A stretch of 64,000 bases of DNA from NCBI RefSeq assembly GCF_901000735.1, contig NC_081544.1, positions 26,220,095 to 26,284,094 of the forward strand, read 5' to 3'. The notes under the pieces are model-generated. The model had not been told where the DNA came from. It searched no databases and worked only from the letters and a program-made list of their open reading frames with translations. This document shows positions 1-12,571 of the stretch, one piece after another (the first letter of the stretch is position 1; each line of letters starts with the position of its first letter). Origin of the DNA: Corylus avellana. Lineage: Eukaryota; Streptophyta; Magnoliopsida; Fagales; Betulaceae. The translations under genes were made by a program, and so were the position numbers.

Positions 1-312
1 TTCTAAATAGTAAGGTCATTTGAGTTTGTGGGTAGGAATTTATTAGAAGAGAACAAAAGGGGAAGGGAGAAAGTAGGATTAAGAGGAATCTTCAGAATGG
101 ATGCTTCAATTACAATTGCAAGGAGAAATAAAGTTACACATAAATACAGGAGAAAATGTAGAAACAATTCAATTCCACTGCAAGGTTGTGATTTGCTATT
201 AAATAACTTTAATAATTCCCTATGAGGCTATGACATTATGAAGAAAAATGTTCATGTGCTAAAGAGTTGTTAGACAGTAAAAACCGAGGCATTAGGAAGA
301 ATTCCACATATA

Positions 313-349
<37 letters not shown>

Positions 350-901
350 AACAATTAGAACAAAAGCATAGCCACTCTAGGGTTTCAAGGAACTTCCTGA
401 AGACTATGGAGATTAATTTGGATAAGCACTCTCATCCAAATAATCTCCCAGAGCAGAGACGTGAGTCATGACACTCCCTCTTTTCATAAAGGGAACAGCA
501 ACTTTTGACAGCAAAAGTTGACCCATTACCATACCATGGATCAATCTAGGAAATCAACAAAATTCAGTGGGTTTTGACTCTGCTGGTGGTCCAACTTGTG
601 ATCCAATAGCAGGTTAAAATGGTTGGAGGAGAAGGTGGTGGTGGGGGGTGTTGCGCAAGAAAAGGTCAATTATTATGTGAGTGGAATACCATGTCAAGCT
701 GAGCTACTGCCAAAGTTAATTGTATGTTGGATAAAGCCATCTGATGCTTAAAGTAGACATTTCCTCTCAAGAGAAACTTCAAGTTCTAATGCTGTATCGA
801 TTACTGCAAATGTTTTTTTTAACTCTTTTTATTTAATAACTACTTTAACATTGATTCTAAGTGAACAAGACATAATCATACTAAGGCATTCAAGCACTGA
901 C
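1..901. other. Non-coding DNA, probably cyanase intron 3
   Basis: No coding exon is recognisable here. On the minus strand it directly follows a good 5' splice site at 901/900, so it is most simply the next intron of the cyanase gene. The expected last exon (about a dozen codons in plant cyanases) was looked for on the minus strand and not found, so it probably lies left of the window. A (GA)15 microsatellite sits at 316-345. Confidence 0.5.
316..345. repeat. (GA)n microsatellite
   Basis: About 15 uninterrupted GA dinucleotides. Confidence 0.95.
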
Positions 902-3900
902 CTGCTCAGAGTGAGGCAAATACTTCCCATCAAATGTCAGAACTACACGATCCTTCCCATCCACACCTTTAATTTTGTCGACTGAGCAAAAGAAATCTAT
1001 AGCTGACATGCTAAAAAGAAAAAAAGAAGAAGTATAAATTGCATGGTTAATAATCGAATGAGATCAAGTTAAATTTTCCAGGCAACATGTTTAATTCAAT
1101 GGGAGATGAGATTGCATGTCCAGTTCGCTGCATTTGGCATGTTACCATATCTACTGTCAGTAAGGACTATCAGTATCATCCTACATATCAGTGGGAAGAG
1201 GCATTTCAAGATAGACCACCCCTGCCCTTGCAACAAATTTATGGACCCAAGAATATGAAGATTCAAGAACCTCAAATCCAAAGAGAAATGATAATATATG
1301 ATTAGGAAATTGTAAATCTTCTAATACATATTACCTGATACTTGATACTTGATATCCATTCTATGATGTATTCAACTGATAGTAACTGCTTTATTTGCCC
1401 TGAATCTAGTCTTAACCACACATAGGCATTACAATACACAAAAGCCACATAACAATTGCAACACGGAAAATCCCTTCTAGCTTAAGATTGAAAAGAAAAC
1501 ACCCAATGGAGATAAATATATATAACCAACTTCCCAATCACAATTTTTTTCTTTAAATACAAGCAATCTGAGAAGCTGTTAGCATACTAGTTAAATTGCC
1601 AAGTCAATCCTTTCTTATCAAATAAAGTTGTTGAAATAAATATATTAGTGTCAGAGCATTCACTGAGTTCAAACCCTGTCTTCACTTTATACCTCCCATT
1701 TTAGAGTTGTTAGGTTTTATGATGTTGGCAAATTCAGTGTCAAAAGTGATTGTGTTGTAAGTTTAAGTTTAGTTTTTAAGTTGTTTTTAAGTTGAGGTTC
1801 AAATTGAAGATCATAGCAGGCCGTTTGCAACCAATGAGACAATTTTACAAGGTTCAGAAATTCAAAGCAGAATGCTCCGTTTGCAAGCCCATTTGAAAGG
1901 TGTTTGCATTTCAAGAATTCAATTCCAGAATGTACTGATCGCAGGCACAATCGCAAGACTTTCGAACGGAGAACTTTAAGGTTAATTTCAAGCTCCCAAG
2001 AGGCTCAATTGCAAGGGCAATCACAACAGGTTTGAACAAGGCTGAATCATTGTGTTGCACAAGATACCATCGAAAGCTCCAATCACAAAAATGTTCAAAG
2101 CAAGTTCGTACGCAATGGTCATAAAGCTAGATCCGAGACACTTGATTGCTGATAGAAGAGGCTAGTGACTCCTCTAATGAGGAATCCATGAATGATGCGG
2201 ACTTGGCATTGATTGCCAAGCAGTTTAGAAAAAATTTTAGACCTAGAAAATGTGAGTTTAGGAGACCCTTCAAAGTGGCTGAAAAATCCAAGGATGACTC
2301 AAGTGGAGCTTCCCCAAAACAGAAGAACAAGGACAATAAAGACAAGAACTCTCAAGGCATTCAGTGTCGTGAGTGTTCAAGGTTTGGTCAAATTAGGGCT
2401 AAGTGTCCTAATTGCAAGAAGTCCAAAGGTAAGGGTATGAATGTTACCTTGAGTGATGAGTCAGATTCTGATGACTTATGGAAATTACATAACTTCTACC
2501 GCTTCAATGAGAAGTGGTAGTGGGTCTAGTATGCATGACACACCTGACCATGAAGAGTCGTCTCAAGATGATTCTGATGAAGAAGTTGATTTTGCAAGTT
2601 GCATACAAAAAGCTTTTTAAAGAGTGCACACAACTGAAGAAATTGAATAAAAGAAGCTTTAAAAAGCTTAATGAAGTTGAACTTGAAAAAGAAAATTTGC
2701 TTGCAAAGTTGGATGACTCACATGCATTGTTTGATAAGCTGAAACATGAAAATATTGTGCTTAATGAACAAATCAAATCACTTGATAATGAGCTTGAAGA
2801 ATCCAAACATCATTTGAAAAAAACTCTAGTGATAAGCTTGATAAAATGTTGAATGTTCAAAAGCATAACTGTGATAAAATTAGTTTGAGTTTTGTTGATA
2901 GTTGTCCATCTTTGCCTTCTACTTCTTAAGATAATTCTGTTTCTAAAGGTAAGGTTGCTCTTGTTCGTGCTGTTTTTGATAAAGGCAAAAGGTTCTTGGT
3001 GATAATGTGTCTAAACCTAAGTCAGTACCTCCTCCCTCCTAGGAGACAACCCACTTCTAGGTTTGTCCCTACTTGTCACCATTGTGGCAAAGTTGGACAT
3101 TCAACCACACTGTTTCATGTTGAGACTCTGTGAGCATGTGAACGATAATTCCTTTCAAAAAAAGGATTGTTCAAGATGATTAGCGATGTGTTAACTAGGT
3201 TAGATGTGTTGGACAAACAAAGGGTTCAAAGTCATAAGTCACCACAAATTGTCAAGCAAGCTTGGGTAAGAAAAGTTGACTACATCCACCTTTGAAAAGA
3301 GAGTAGTGGGGTAAGAAAAGTAGACTACATCCACCTTTGAAAAGAGAGTAGTGGTAGTCCTGCATTGACTTAGGTCGTTGCATTGCATGCCTAGGATTGC
3401 ATTTAGTGTCATTTTCATCAACCTAGAGCATGTCATTTGCATTTTGCATTTTTATATTTCATTGCATTGCATTTGTTTTGGTATGCTGTTTTGTTGTTGT
3501 TTCAAATTTTTTTTTAATACAAAAATGTGGGTTCCTACTTGGGTGTTCATGTGGGTGCATCATATCCTTGTTTGTGCTTAATGGTTTTGAATCACATATG
3601 AGCACATTTTTATGTGAATTATGCAAGAGGATTAATATTTATGATGGAAAATGTGCATCTATGTGCATAAATGGTGTTGAATGTTTTTATAATGCTTGCA
3701 ATTTTTGTGCACATTTTGATTCCACAAGTTGAGTTTGACCACATGTGTGAGTGTTTGGTAAGCAATCATTAATGCATTTTAAGGACCAAATTGACCTTAA
3801 ACTAGTTACACCTATGTCTTAATTTCTCTTTCATAATCTCACCCTAATAACTATAGCACATGTGCACTATATAAAAAGCGATGTTCTTAGATATAACAAA

Positions 3901-5619
3901 AGGTGAACATTGCATGTTCAAAATTGGGATCGTTGTGTCCTTATAGAAAAAGCCAATGTTCACTTATTGCAGAAAAAGGTGAACATTCAAAATGGGTTCT
4001 GATGACAATTTAGTGCTTCTTGTATGTTGGAAGTGTTCCTAGTCCTAGTAGTTTGGTTTGACTTTTGGCCCTTTGAATATGTGTATGCTACATTTATGGT
4101 TTCAATTTTAAGCTAAACCTTTTCACAAAATTAAGGTTTAAGCTCGCTTGTTGGAATTTCATCACACACTTCACGCAAGCATTGTCTGAATGTAACATGC
4201 CATGACTGCATTTTTATGGGAATTGATATCCATCAATTTTTGGACCCTTATTGTATTTGATACACAATTTGACTTTACATATATATGATTTAACTTCATC
4301 AAGGGTCAAGTGTTATTGGTGCATTCCATGGGATTTGGGAATATTTTTTGGTATGTCAGTAAGGGGGAGAATGGTTTTTGGTGCTTAAAATTTTTGAAAA
4401 GTTCAATCTTTTCTTACTTTTCTGGGCCTCGAATTCGAACGACAATATTGTGCGTTTGAATGGGATCGAAAAGTCACGCCCAATTCCAAGTTTTAAAGCC
4501 TCGATAGTGCCTTTCCCTTTCCCACTGTTAGCACCCAAAACCTAGAACTCTTTGAATAACCCTCAAGTCACTTCATTTTCTTCGTTTTGCCCTATTTCAA
4601 ATCGTCATTTGCATTCAAGTGTTCACTAACCATATCAAGAGGTAAGAAAATTTTCCCTTTTTTTATTGTTGTTTCATTGAGTTTTTGTCTCAATATTTTC
4701 ACGATTTCCTTTACTTTTCTTGCATTTTAGTTCATTTAAATACTGGGTTGTGTGGCATTATACATTTTCATCATGTAGTTAGGCACGGATTTTGGATCTC
4801 CCATCATTTTGGGGTACAAGTCAAGTTTTTACTACAAAGGTTTTGTAAATATAAACTGATTGTAATTTGATTCTTCTATGGTGGATAAGTTTCCAGGAGT
4901 TATTGCCCCAGAGTGGTTTTATTTTTGAGTAGTTCTTTTAAAGGTTTAGAATTTGTCAACAAAATTGCGGTGTTTGAACTCTTTACTGTTTTATTTAATT
5001 TTGGTGATAATCTACGTGGTTGCAAAATTTTTGTTGGTTTTGAGCAAATACTATTCGACAAATATTAGAATATTGATTAAACGATCAAATTTACTTTCTT
5101 TTTCTACCATAAACTTTTGGTATAAGCGGTAATTATCAGAATCAAAGAAATAGACACCGAGTAAAACTTACATGCCATCACCAAACTCCTCATTGATTAT
5201 CTCCTTGATGCTCTCACCAAAATGCATAACCGCTTCATTCAACCTACAAAATCGGAATTGACACGAAAAACAAAAACCCCAATAAAAGATAAAACCTTGC
5301 TTGCATTAAGAAACAGCGAGGAGGATGGGTAAATTGGAAGAGCGAAATACCTGTAGATAGTGGGTTCTTGGATCAAGCTGGGGTCGTAGGAGCGCATGGG
5401 TGGCCTCATCATCTCTTGGAGGAGGTCGTCGGTCAGGTCGGGCAGCGCCGCCCGTAGCACAAGGGCGGTGTCGGGCTTGAGCTGGGCTTGGCGCCTCAGC
5501 AGCTGGGCTACGTAGACGTTGGTGAGGCCCGTCTCTTCGGCTATCTGGCTATACGACTTGCCGGATTTGCGCTTCACCGCCAGTAGCCGGTTCGCTGTGA
5601 TTGTTTTGCCCTCTTCCAT
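902..5619 (-). CDS. CYN: Cyanate hydratase (cyanase), exons 1-3, 3' end missing
   Basis: Cyanase converts cyanate and bicarbonate to carbamate and CO2, detoxifying cyanate in the cytosol. Exon 1 is 5351-5619, exon 2 is 5172-5243 and exon 3 is 902-1010. All junctions are GT/AG and the frame is continuous across them (Arg90 and Ile114 are split codons). Residues 1 to about 75 form the helical DNA-binding-like fold typical of cyanases. The catalytic triad is intact: Arg90, Glu93 and Ser116, matching E. coli Arg96, Glu99 and Ser122 with a constant offset of six. The start at MEEGK is chosen because plant cyanases begin there; an upstream in-frame Met would add 23 residues of simple sequence. Intron 2 is 4161 bp and filled with retroelement remains. 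The last exon should lie left of base 1. Identity is near certain; completeness cannot be judged. Confidence 0.93.
1011..2142. other. Intron 2 of cyanase, left part
   Basis: Non-coding AT-rich sequence downstream of the 3' splice site of the cyanase intron. Short open frames such as 1087-1305 show no recognisable domain. From about 1717 onward the sequence reads into the retroelement relic described next. Confidence 0.5.
2143..3135 (+). pseudogene. Decayed Copia-type gag, antisense inside cyanase intron
   Basis: The frame from 2146 has an acidic stretch and a basic linker, then a CCHC-type zinc knuckle ([14 protein letters not shown]) in which the usual His is Gln. It ends in a Ser/Asp-rich tail typical of plant Copia gag proteins. 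A frame change near 2515 leads into a Lys/Glu/Leu coiled-coil segment (2580-2820). A second knuckle-like motif (CHHCGKVGH) at 3073-3100 has lost its final Cys. Frameshifts and stops make it non-functional. No protease, integrase or reverse transcriptase was recognised, so this is a gag-only relic. It runs opposite to the cyanase gene. Confidence 0.75.
3264..3353. repeat. 45-bp tandem duplication
   Basis: Two adjacent copies of a 45-bp unit beginning GGGTAAGAAAAG and ending in AGAGTAGTGG differ at about one base. They lie just downstream of the gag relic, in what would have been the gag-pol junction. Confidence 0.85.
3354..5171. other. Rest of cyanase intron 2, retroelement-derived
   Basis: Repetitive AT-rich sequence continuing from the gag relic, with repeated TGCATT-type words near 3380-3480 and no recognisable protein domain. 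No clean LTR pair was found by eye, so the outer limits of the retroelement are undefined. It ends at the 5' splice site following cyanase exon 2. Confidence 0.45.
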
Positions 5620-5697
5620 TTCAAGCAAACGACTCCTCGTGTTTTGTGTGGGCGAGAGAGAGATAAAGAGGGAAAGTGGGAAACACAAGTCCTTGGG

Positions 5698-5705
5698 CTT
5701 TATAA
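5698..5705 (-). promoter_or_regulatory. Possible TATA box of CYN
   Basis: TTATAAAG on the minus strand lies 79 bp upstream of the chosen ATG, a normal plant spacing. The intervening leader is GA/CT-rich. Confidence 0.4.
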
Positions 5706-5786
5706 TTATGTGGATGGAAATACAAGTATTATTTACTTTAGGGATGCTTATCTATAGATCTATCTATAGACAAAGCAATCCTGATT

Positions 5787-5788
<2 letters not shown>

Positions 5789-5817
<29 letters not shown>
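5789..5817. repeat. (TA)n microsatellite upstream of CYN
   Basis: About 14 TA dinucleotides, roughly 170 bp upstream of the cyanase start codon. Confidence 0.9.
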
Positions 5818-5819
<2 letters not shown>

Positions 5820-5823
<4 letters not shown>

Positions 5824-8759
5824 ATTTGCCATTGCGATTTTTGTAGATAAAAACTTCATAGAAAATAAATTATTTTAGAGTGCGTTTTTTAAAATTGTGT
5901 AAAAAATTTTGCATTTTCCAATCATAAGTAAACGCATGACTTTAAAGTCCAAACTATAATTTTATCAAACGTTTAATTGTGTTTTTAAAATTTACATTTC
6001 CAAAATGCACATTTTAAATTTATTATTTTGAAATCATAAATTCAAACGAACCTTAATATCTAAAATGGTTTATCAAGAGCTACTTATATTTATTTTAGCT
6101 AAAATAGCTTGTCAACTGCCCTGTAGATTTGATTATTTAAATATTTTTTTTATTTCTTTTAAAAATGTACATTTACTCTCTCTAAACTACAATTAATCTT
6201 AAACCCGTGAATATTTAACATAAAGAAACAGAGAGGAAATGAGAAACACAAAAAAAAAAAAAAGATTATGCATTGATGAATAGGGTCAACCTACATGTAT
6301 TGTAGAAAAAAAATGCATTTTGCATTGGGCTGGTTTTTTGAAGGTTTGTTAGGCATTTTATATATCAATCCAAAATACATAACCCATTAGAGATGCTCCA
6401 AGTGTTTATCTGGTCCAGATGGAGATGGATCAAAGTGTAATATGTTACCTAATGGTGTATACAAATTTGATACATTCTCAAAACTAAATAGTAGAAATGC
6501 AATTGTAAACAAGCACTTGTCTAGAATGATCATTAAAACCTATGAAATTGAGGATAATTACGTAATTTTATAAGTTTTAATGAGGATAAAATTGAAATAG
6601 AGGGCATCAAAATTTTACGTGAAATTAGTAACGAAAAATCTAAATTGAAAATTTTTGAAATATTAGGAGGTTGCATTGTCAATTTTTAAACATTGTGATT
6701 CGAATTAAAAAACCACTAAAACTTCAAGAGATAAAGTGAATTTAACCAATTTTTCTTTCCCCTTTTGGGTTGGAAGTTTAACGGTGAAGAGTATTAGAAT
6801 GCACAAGTTGGGTTCAATTTATTAGGCCCAAGATGTTTGAAAATTTGCGTTTGAATAGATAATTATAGACCTGGGCCTCAGCTACGCTGGGCTTTTATAA
6901 GGCCTGAATCATATTCTTCCTTTTTGGTCAGACATTTAAATTTTATCTGTAAACAATACACGTATGTATCTGTAAAGAATACTCGGATGCTTCCTATAAC
7001 TGTTGGAGGTGTATATTGAAAGCAATACCAGAAAAACTTTGTTTAGATTGTGAGAATCCAACTCAACAAAATCATGTAGGAGTAAGAGCTAAAAAAAAAA
7101 AAAAAAAGCTATTAAATTAGCAATAACAAGTTTTATGGATAAAGAAAACGTGAGAAATTTGGCGCAACAATTATAGAGAAGTTTTCTTAGCAAGCAAGAA
7201 TTATATATAGAGATAAAGTGAGCAAAAAACATGGTGGAATATGAGATATGGCAAAGAAATACTCTTTGTCAAAAAGACTATAAGAGAAAAAGGTAGCTTT
7301 GTCATGTAAGCTAGTTATTTATCTTAATATTATGTAAGCTCTTACGTATATATAGAAGGAAATGTTAAGTGTTCACTAGGTGTTTTTAGGATTCTAGGTG
7401 AGTATTATTTTCTAAAAAAAAAAAAAGTTATTATTTCTTTCACTCAATTTTTAGAAAATAATAGCCACCTAAGACCAAAAAAACACTATAAGAATATCAA
7501 GAGAACACATAGCATTCCCCATCTTTTATATAGTGTCAATTAACTCTTAGATTAGTCATTAATGCATGTTAAAAGAAAAAAATAGTTGATATATGAACAC
7601 TACAATATTAACCCATTAAAATAAAAATAAGATGAAATTGTAGTATATTCTGTTAGAACAGTTTTCTTCACGGTGGAGGACCCCTTCACTCTGATGTCAA
7701 AGTTAGACAATTTTTAGGAGAAAGATTGTCTTCGGTGCACAATCATTCAATATGCTCAAAAAACAACCATTCAATATACTCAAAGAGACTAATTAAGCTT
7801 TGAGAGAGAATATTTAGAGGGTATGAGAAGATGAGAGAACATGTTTTTGTACATGGTGTAGGGCGCCTATTTATAAGCTTGGGGAGTTAAAGTAGACTTG
7901 GATTGGATCTTCTTATTGGAGTTAAATTAGGATTCCTAGAGCTTGAGTTGAAATTGTGGTTTTATTTTTGGCTCTTATTTAATGAAGACTTTGAATAGGA
8001 CTCATTTATTCTAATATTATCTTAATTGGAATATATCTTTATATTTAATTAATAGTCCTTGCTTATTTAATTAATATCTTCGTGAGCTTATGTTTGGCTA
8101 TTGAGTCCAGAATTTGATAAGCTTGTAATGTGAATTTATTTTCAGCATATTCCACTACTTTTATATTATTTGAGATTGTGATAAGAAAGGCAAATAAGTG
8201 CCTCAAAAAAAAAAAAAAGATAAAAAAAAAAGAAAAAAGAAAAGCAAATAAGACTTTTCACATATCCACTTTGTTGACTACTAAGAATAACTCCAAAAAT
8301 AAAATAAAATAAATAATAATAATAATAATAAAAATAACTCCAAGAAAAGAACATTAACTATGGGTTTAGAAGTTTCTCTCGAATCTTTATCCAATTGCAT
8401 AAGTCAATTATATAGGTAGCAACCAACTATGATGTCAATCAATACATAAGCTAGTCAATTAGGCTCAGTTTAATTTGATTTTTGATTTGAAATTGATTGA
8501 CGTGATATAAAATAAATAGAAGTTTATATATATATATATATATATTAAGTGTATTTTTTTTATCTAATAGTAAAAATTATTATTAAATTTTGGATAGATT
8601 TGGTATGAACTCATAGATTCCCAAGATTTGTCTTTCTCCAAAAGTGATTAAATGTAAATATGACTTATCAAATAAAGCAATGAATTCATACGACAATTAT
8701 AAATAAAGTAATGAATATTGGGCGAATAACCTCAGGCTCAATAATTATTGTCATACAAT
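5820..8759. other. Gene-free AT-rich spacer
   Basis: No supported coding sequence. It contains a MITE-like tract at about 5878-6055 (first base words GAGTGCGTTTTT, end CAAACGAACC), poly(A) runs, and a (TA)n at about 8527-8545. Short ORFs at 8130-8354 are only A/T homopolymer. Confidence 0.6.
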
Positions 8760-8764
8760 AATGC

Positions 8765-9520
8765 AAGATTCCTTTGCAGCGAGTCAACTTCTAGAGCTTT
8801 GAATATGGAGAAGATGGTGGGGAGATGGTCCACAGAATGCATTGAAGCATTTCACTCCATAAACTCCTCTGCCACAAAATCAACTTCTAGATCGATCGAG
8901 CTTTGAATATCAACCACACCTTTCACACTTGCTCTCTTATATAGACAGTGCAGTTCATTAAAATTGAAGTCACCATTAATTGGACCATATGAGGCTTTGA
9001 ACGTGGCTTTCACTAATTACACTTTTTTGAAAAATAAAATGCAAAGTACAAAATATCTTTTTTTTATAAATATAACACAATATTTCTCAATATTCACTTT
9101 TTTCAGGCGTGGAGACTGGCCTTATTACTCATAAAAATAAAATAAAAAATTGAAGGCTTGCTTCCACTGATGGAGCTGAGGCTGCTCTTTCACCGGAGGT
9201 GGATGTATCTCATCAATCTCCTACACTGCAAAGTCTTGTCCATCTCTTTCAACTTCTTTCTTAAATCATTCAAAGTTTATACGAGCAAGTCAAGGATATA
9301 CAATGATGTTTTGAATGGCTCCCCCCCCTTTTTTTTGTGTTGTCCATCTCCATCGTGCTGGCATGAGACTGCAACCTATAACTACCATTCATGAGTTGTA
9401 CGTTTGACTGGTTCTTCTAATGTAGAACCCAAAATATCTTTGCCTTCAATTCTTGTTTTCAATTCTATATATGTAAACTATCAAAAATGAAAACATTTGA
9501 TAGATATATAGTTACCAGAT
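8765..9520. repeat. Recurrent block R, copy 1 (upstream of NPF gene A)
   Basis: Shares colinear sequence words with 50560-51060 and 63350-63790: TCAACTTCTAGAG near the start, GTCACCATT in the middle, and a run from GCAACCT through GAACCCAAAATAT near the end. The copies are diverged and gapped. No protein was recognised. Its position beside NPF genes suggests it belongs to an old duplicated block. Confidence 0.6.
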
Positions 9521-9587
9521 GTTATTGGCATTGGACAGAGAATTGCCCCTTCTAACAAAAATAAATTTAAAATATGATGGTGTGTAT

Positions 9588-9750
9588 TGTTAAACCGTCA
9601 ATTATTTCAAAAGTTTAAGATGATAGAAAGAAATAAATTTAATCACTTAACTATTACTTTAACACTTTTTATCACGTGTAGACTTAAACTCCTTTTTAAT
9701 AGGTGAGGCCCAGCATATAAAATATTTAATTGAAAACCATTACTTTAACA
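9588..9750 (-). mobile_element. TRIM retrotransposon relic with 5-bp target duplication
   Basis: The 77-bp left terminal repeat (9588-9664) begins TGTTAA and ends TTTAACA. It is the same family as the LTRs inside the last intron of NPF gene B'. It is followed by shortened internal sequence, and the right LTR is reduced to its last 13 bases (9738-9750). TGTAT flanks both sides (9583-9587 and 9751-9755) as a perfect 5-bp target duplication. Orientation is inferred from the B' copy, where the primer-binding site is on the minus strand. Confidence 0.8.
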
Positions 9751-9755
9751 TGTAT

Positions 9756-10440
9756 GACCGATTCAACTCATTCAACAAGTTTAGATTAACATTCATAGTG
9801 AGGTCTTTCAAAATTTTCTAAATTAGTTTTTTTTTTTACGTTGTTTAGAAAATTAAAGAATGACGATTAAAGTCACCTAGCATTACGTCATTTTCTATTA
9901 AAAGACACCAATTTAGTTCATGTATACTAAATTGGCGTAGTTTATTTTTTCAAATTTTGATTTGCACTATGTGTTGTCATATCGGGTCTCTTCCTCTCAG
10001 AAGCAAGTGTCATATCTTTTAGAAAAAGCAGTCATGCGTAAGAAAGTCCTTGAAAAAATGATAAATCAAGACTGGCATATTGAAAGAGTTATAGCTGACT
10101 CTTTATCTCTTCTTCCAATTGGGAGGTCAAGAAGAAGATTAACAGAAGTGTAAAATATTTTTGCATCTATAATATGGTATATTGGGCCACAACAAGAATT
10201 TATTCGGACCGTATTTTCACTTATTTTTCTCCCCTCTTCCTATTCCTAATTTTAGTGACTTAGATTCACCTTCTGTTTTCTTTCCCCATTGAGGAGATGT
10301 ATTGCATGTTCTCTTGTTCTTAATTAATGCAATGTTTGTTAAAAAAAGAAAAAAGAAAAAAAGAAAAAAAAGAGGTGATTTTTGTGCTTTTACGAAACTT
10401 TTGTTTGGTAAAGGTTTTAGAGGATATATTTTTTTTAGTA
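9756..10440. other. Spacer with poly(A)-ended retroposed 3' end
   Basis: No recognised gene. An open frame at 9962-10153 has no known domain. The stretch to about 10375 ends in a long A-rich tract after a GTTCTTAATTAATGCAATG word, resembling the 3' end of a LINE or retroposed transcript. The duplicated segment begins at 10320. Confidence 0.4.
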
Positions 10441-10441
10441 G

Positions 10442-10742
10442 AAAATGATTGATGAGATGGAGTTGAGACTTCGTCGAGAAGTTTGACGACATCTCGCCAG
10501 AGGAGCCGGTCGAGGATAAATCCAGGTACCTGAGACTCCACAACACGTCGTCAGGGACTTTCCCAGATCGAGAGGAGGTTGTGAGTGAAGTTGAGGACTT
10601 GGAGATTGGTGAGGTTGAAAATGGAGGGGATTGTACTTTGTGGGTTGTTGAATCTCTGGGTATTCAGGTGGATTTTGAGTGGTTTTGTTTCGTTTATGAT
10701 GTTTTTCTTATTAGAGTTACTTCGTAACCGTTTGTTAGACAC
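10442..10742 (-). pseudogene. LRR receptor-like protein fragment, copy 1
   Basis: On the minus strand one frame reads leucine-rich-repeat sequence (IPSIFNLTNLQVLNF). A single frameshift near 10550 then leads to a second repeat (VLWSLRYLDLSS) followed by SSNFSTKSQL. This pattern is typical of plant LRR receptor kinases. There is no signal peptide, kinase domain or full repeat array, so it is a small relic. Confidence 0.65.
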
Positions 10743-10749
10743 TTTTCTT

Positions 10750-11203
10750 CTCCTCCGATCCCCCTTTGTTAATGTAGTCTATAGAGATTGATCATTTGGT
10801 ATAAAATTTTATATTTTTTTTAATTGAAAAGTGACAAAATTTTGTGCAAAACTTTGATTATTGTCTCTAATCGGTTACCCACAAATCAACCCAACTAAAC
10901 TCATCAACAAATTAATCAAACTCCAAAAGGAAAGACCCACACCCGCCAAAAGGTCAATACAACCCATCAAATCTTTGTACGTCTACAACAGCATGGCCTC
11001 CAAGGTCAATGAGATCGTCCATCGTGCCTGCCAAAAGGCCACGTTGGTTAGTACAACCATCAAACGGCCCGGATCGATCATCATCCTTGTCAAGGCCGGC
11101 TCATCCGTGATCAAACCATCGTCCCCCTCTCCTCCCACATGGACCCTGGGGACCCCGTCACCGACGGCGACAACGAGTGGTATGAGAACACAGAATGGTA
11201 TGC
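10750..11203. other. Unrecognised region upstream of hAT insertion
   Basis: An open frame at 10861-11253 would give 130 residues rich in Lys, Ser and Pro with no family I recognise. The tract 10980-11200 is much more GC-rich than its surroundings, which hints at a fragment of old coding DNA into which the hAT element inserted. Function is not assignable. Confidence 0.35.
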
Positions 11204-11211
11204 CTTCTCCC

Positions 11212-12571
11212 CAGGGCCCCCAATTTAATAGAGCCCAAAAAAAATATTTTTGAGTTAAAAAAAAAAAAAATTTTAAAAATTATTTTGGACCAAAACAAAA
11301 AATTGAAGGCCCAAATTTTTTTTAATATGGCCTAAATTTTTTTTTTATCAAAATTTAAGGCCTCAATTTAATAAGACCCTAATTAATAAGCTCATTATAA
11401 ATTTTAAAAATAATTCAAAAAATAAATTAAAAAAGGACAAAGCATTAAAGCCTTGTACATCATTACACCAATTCCTTCGAGCTCTTGACGCTATAGTACA
11501 CGTCTACATCATTCACTCATCCTCTTGGCCTCTTTCTAGAAATTTTTTGTTTTTGATGAGAAAATATATACGTTAGAAATAAAATATTACCATTTATTTT
11601 TTATTATTTAGCCATCTAGGGAAAGCCGGCCAAGAGCCAAAAATATAAATTGCTGTCAACCATGAGTATTTTAAATATCAGTCTCTATATTTGCCACTTT
11701 ACCTCTCATCTTTGTTTGCTCTTTTTTGAGTTTTTCTTCTCTCCCTATTTCATCATTTTCTCTTCCTCTTTGACTCCGAGTGACTAAGTCTCTTGTCTTA
11801 TCTCCAAGAACTACTTTATAATTCCTTTGCTAAATCAGGTTTTATTGTTCTATTTTTGTCATTTATTTTATTATAGTCATAATTTTTTTATTTTTTATTT
11901 TTATTTTATTTTATAAATCGTGTTTGTTTAATTTGTTAGTATTTTTAATTAAACATGTCTACTAGAAAATATGCATTTGGATATGAAAAACTTAAAAAAA
12001 AAAAAAGTAGACAAATTGATTGAATCTCAAAGAGGAGCTCTAAATAAATTTGTTATTAGCAATAAACAAAATATTAAGGATAATTTAGGTGAAAAACTCA
12101 TAAATGAATAAAAAACTCATCAAAAAGAATTAGAAGATAATGAAAATGTTATTGATGTATCTAAATCTATTGCTACAAATATTTATGACCTTGGCCAATG
12201 GAAAAATATTGATGCAAAATTAAGGGATTTGTTAGTAGAAAATGGTCCAATAAGATACAATATTATAGATTTTCCTAAAGATGAGAACTCTAGGCATTTT
12301 TCTAATACATATTATATATGAAAATTATCAAATGGGGAGCAACATAATAAAAAATGGCTAGTTTGTTCAAAAGATGTAGATAGAGTATTTTATTTTTGTT
12401 GCAAGTTGTTTAATTCAAAACCTAATAGAATGCAACTAGCTGATGAAGGGATTGGTTGATAAAAAATTGAATCTAAAAAAAAAAAAAAAATTGTTACTTA
12501 AGAAAAAAATAAAAAATTAGGCCAAATTTCAAAGTTTTGCCTAAAGCCCCAAAATATGTTGAGCCGGCCTG
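11212..12571 (+). mobile_element. hAT transposon relic with 8-bp target duplication, copy 1
   Basis: The 1360-bp element begins CAGGGCCCCC and ends GCCGGCCTG (complement CAGGCCGGC). It is flanked by perfect 8-bp direct repeats CTTCTCCC at 11204-11211 and 12572-12579, the hallmark of hAT transposition. It contains a fragment of a zinc-finger-type transposase. Confidence 0.88.
11955..12459 (+). pseudogene. hAT transposase N-terminal fragment (ZMYM1-like), copy 1
   Basis: The frame resembles the N-terminus of plant zinc-finger MYM-type 1-like hAT transposases: a basic start, then IYDLGQWKNID, GPIRYNIIDFP and RHFSNTYYI, and the TTF-type finger region [21 protein letters not shown]. In-frame stops occur near 12109 and 12320, and the dimerisation domain is absent. 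It cannot encode active transposase. Confidence 0.75.
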
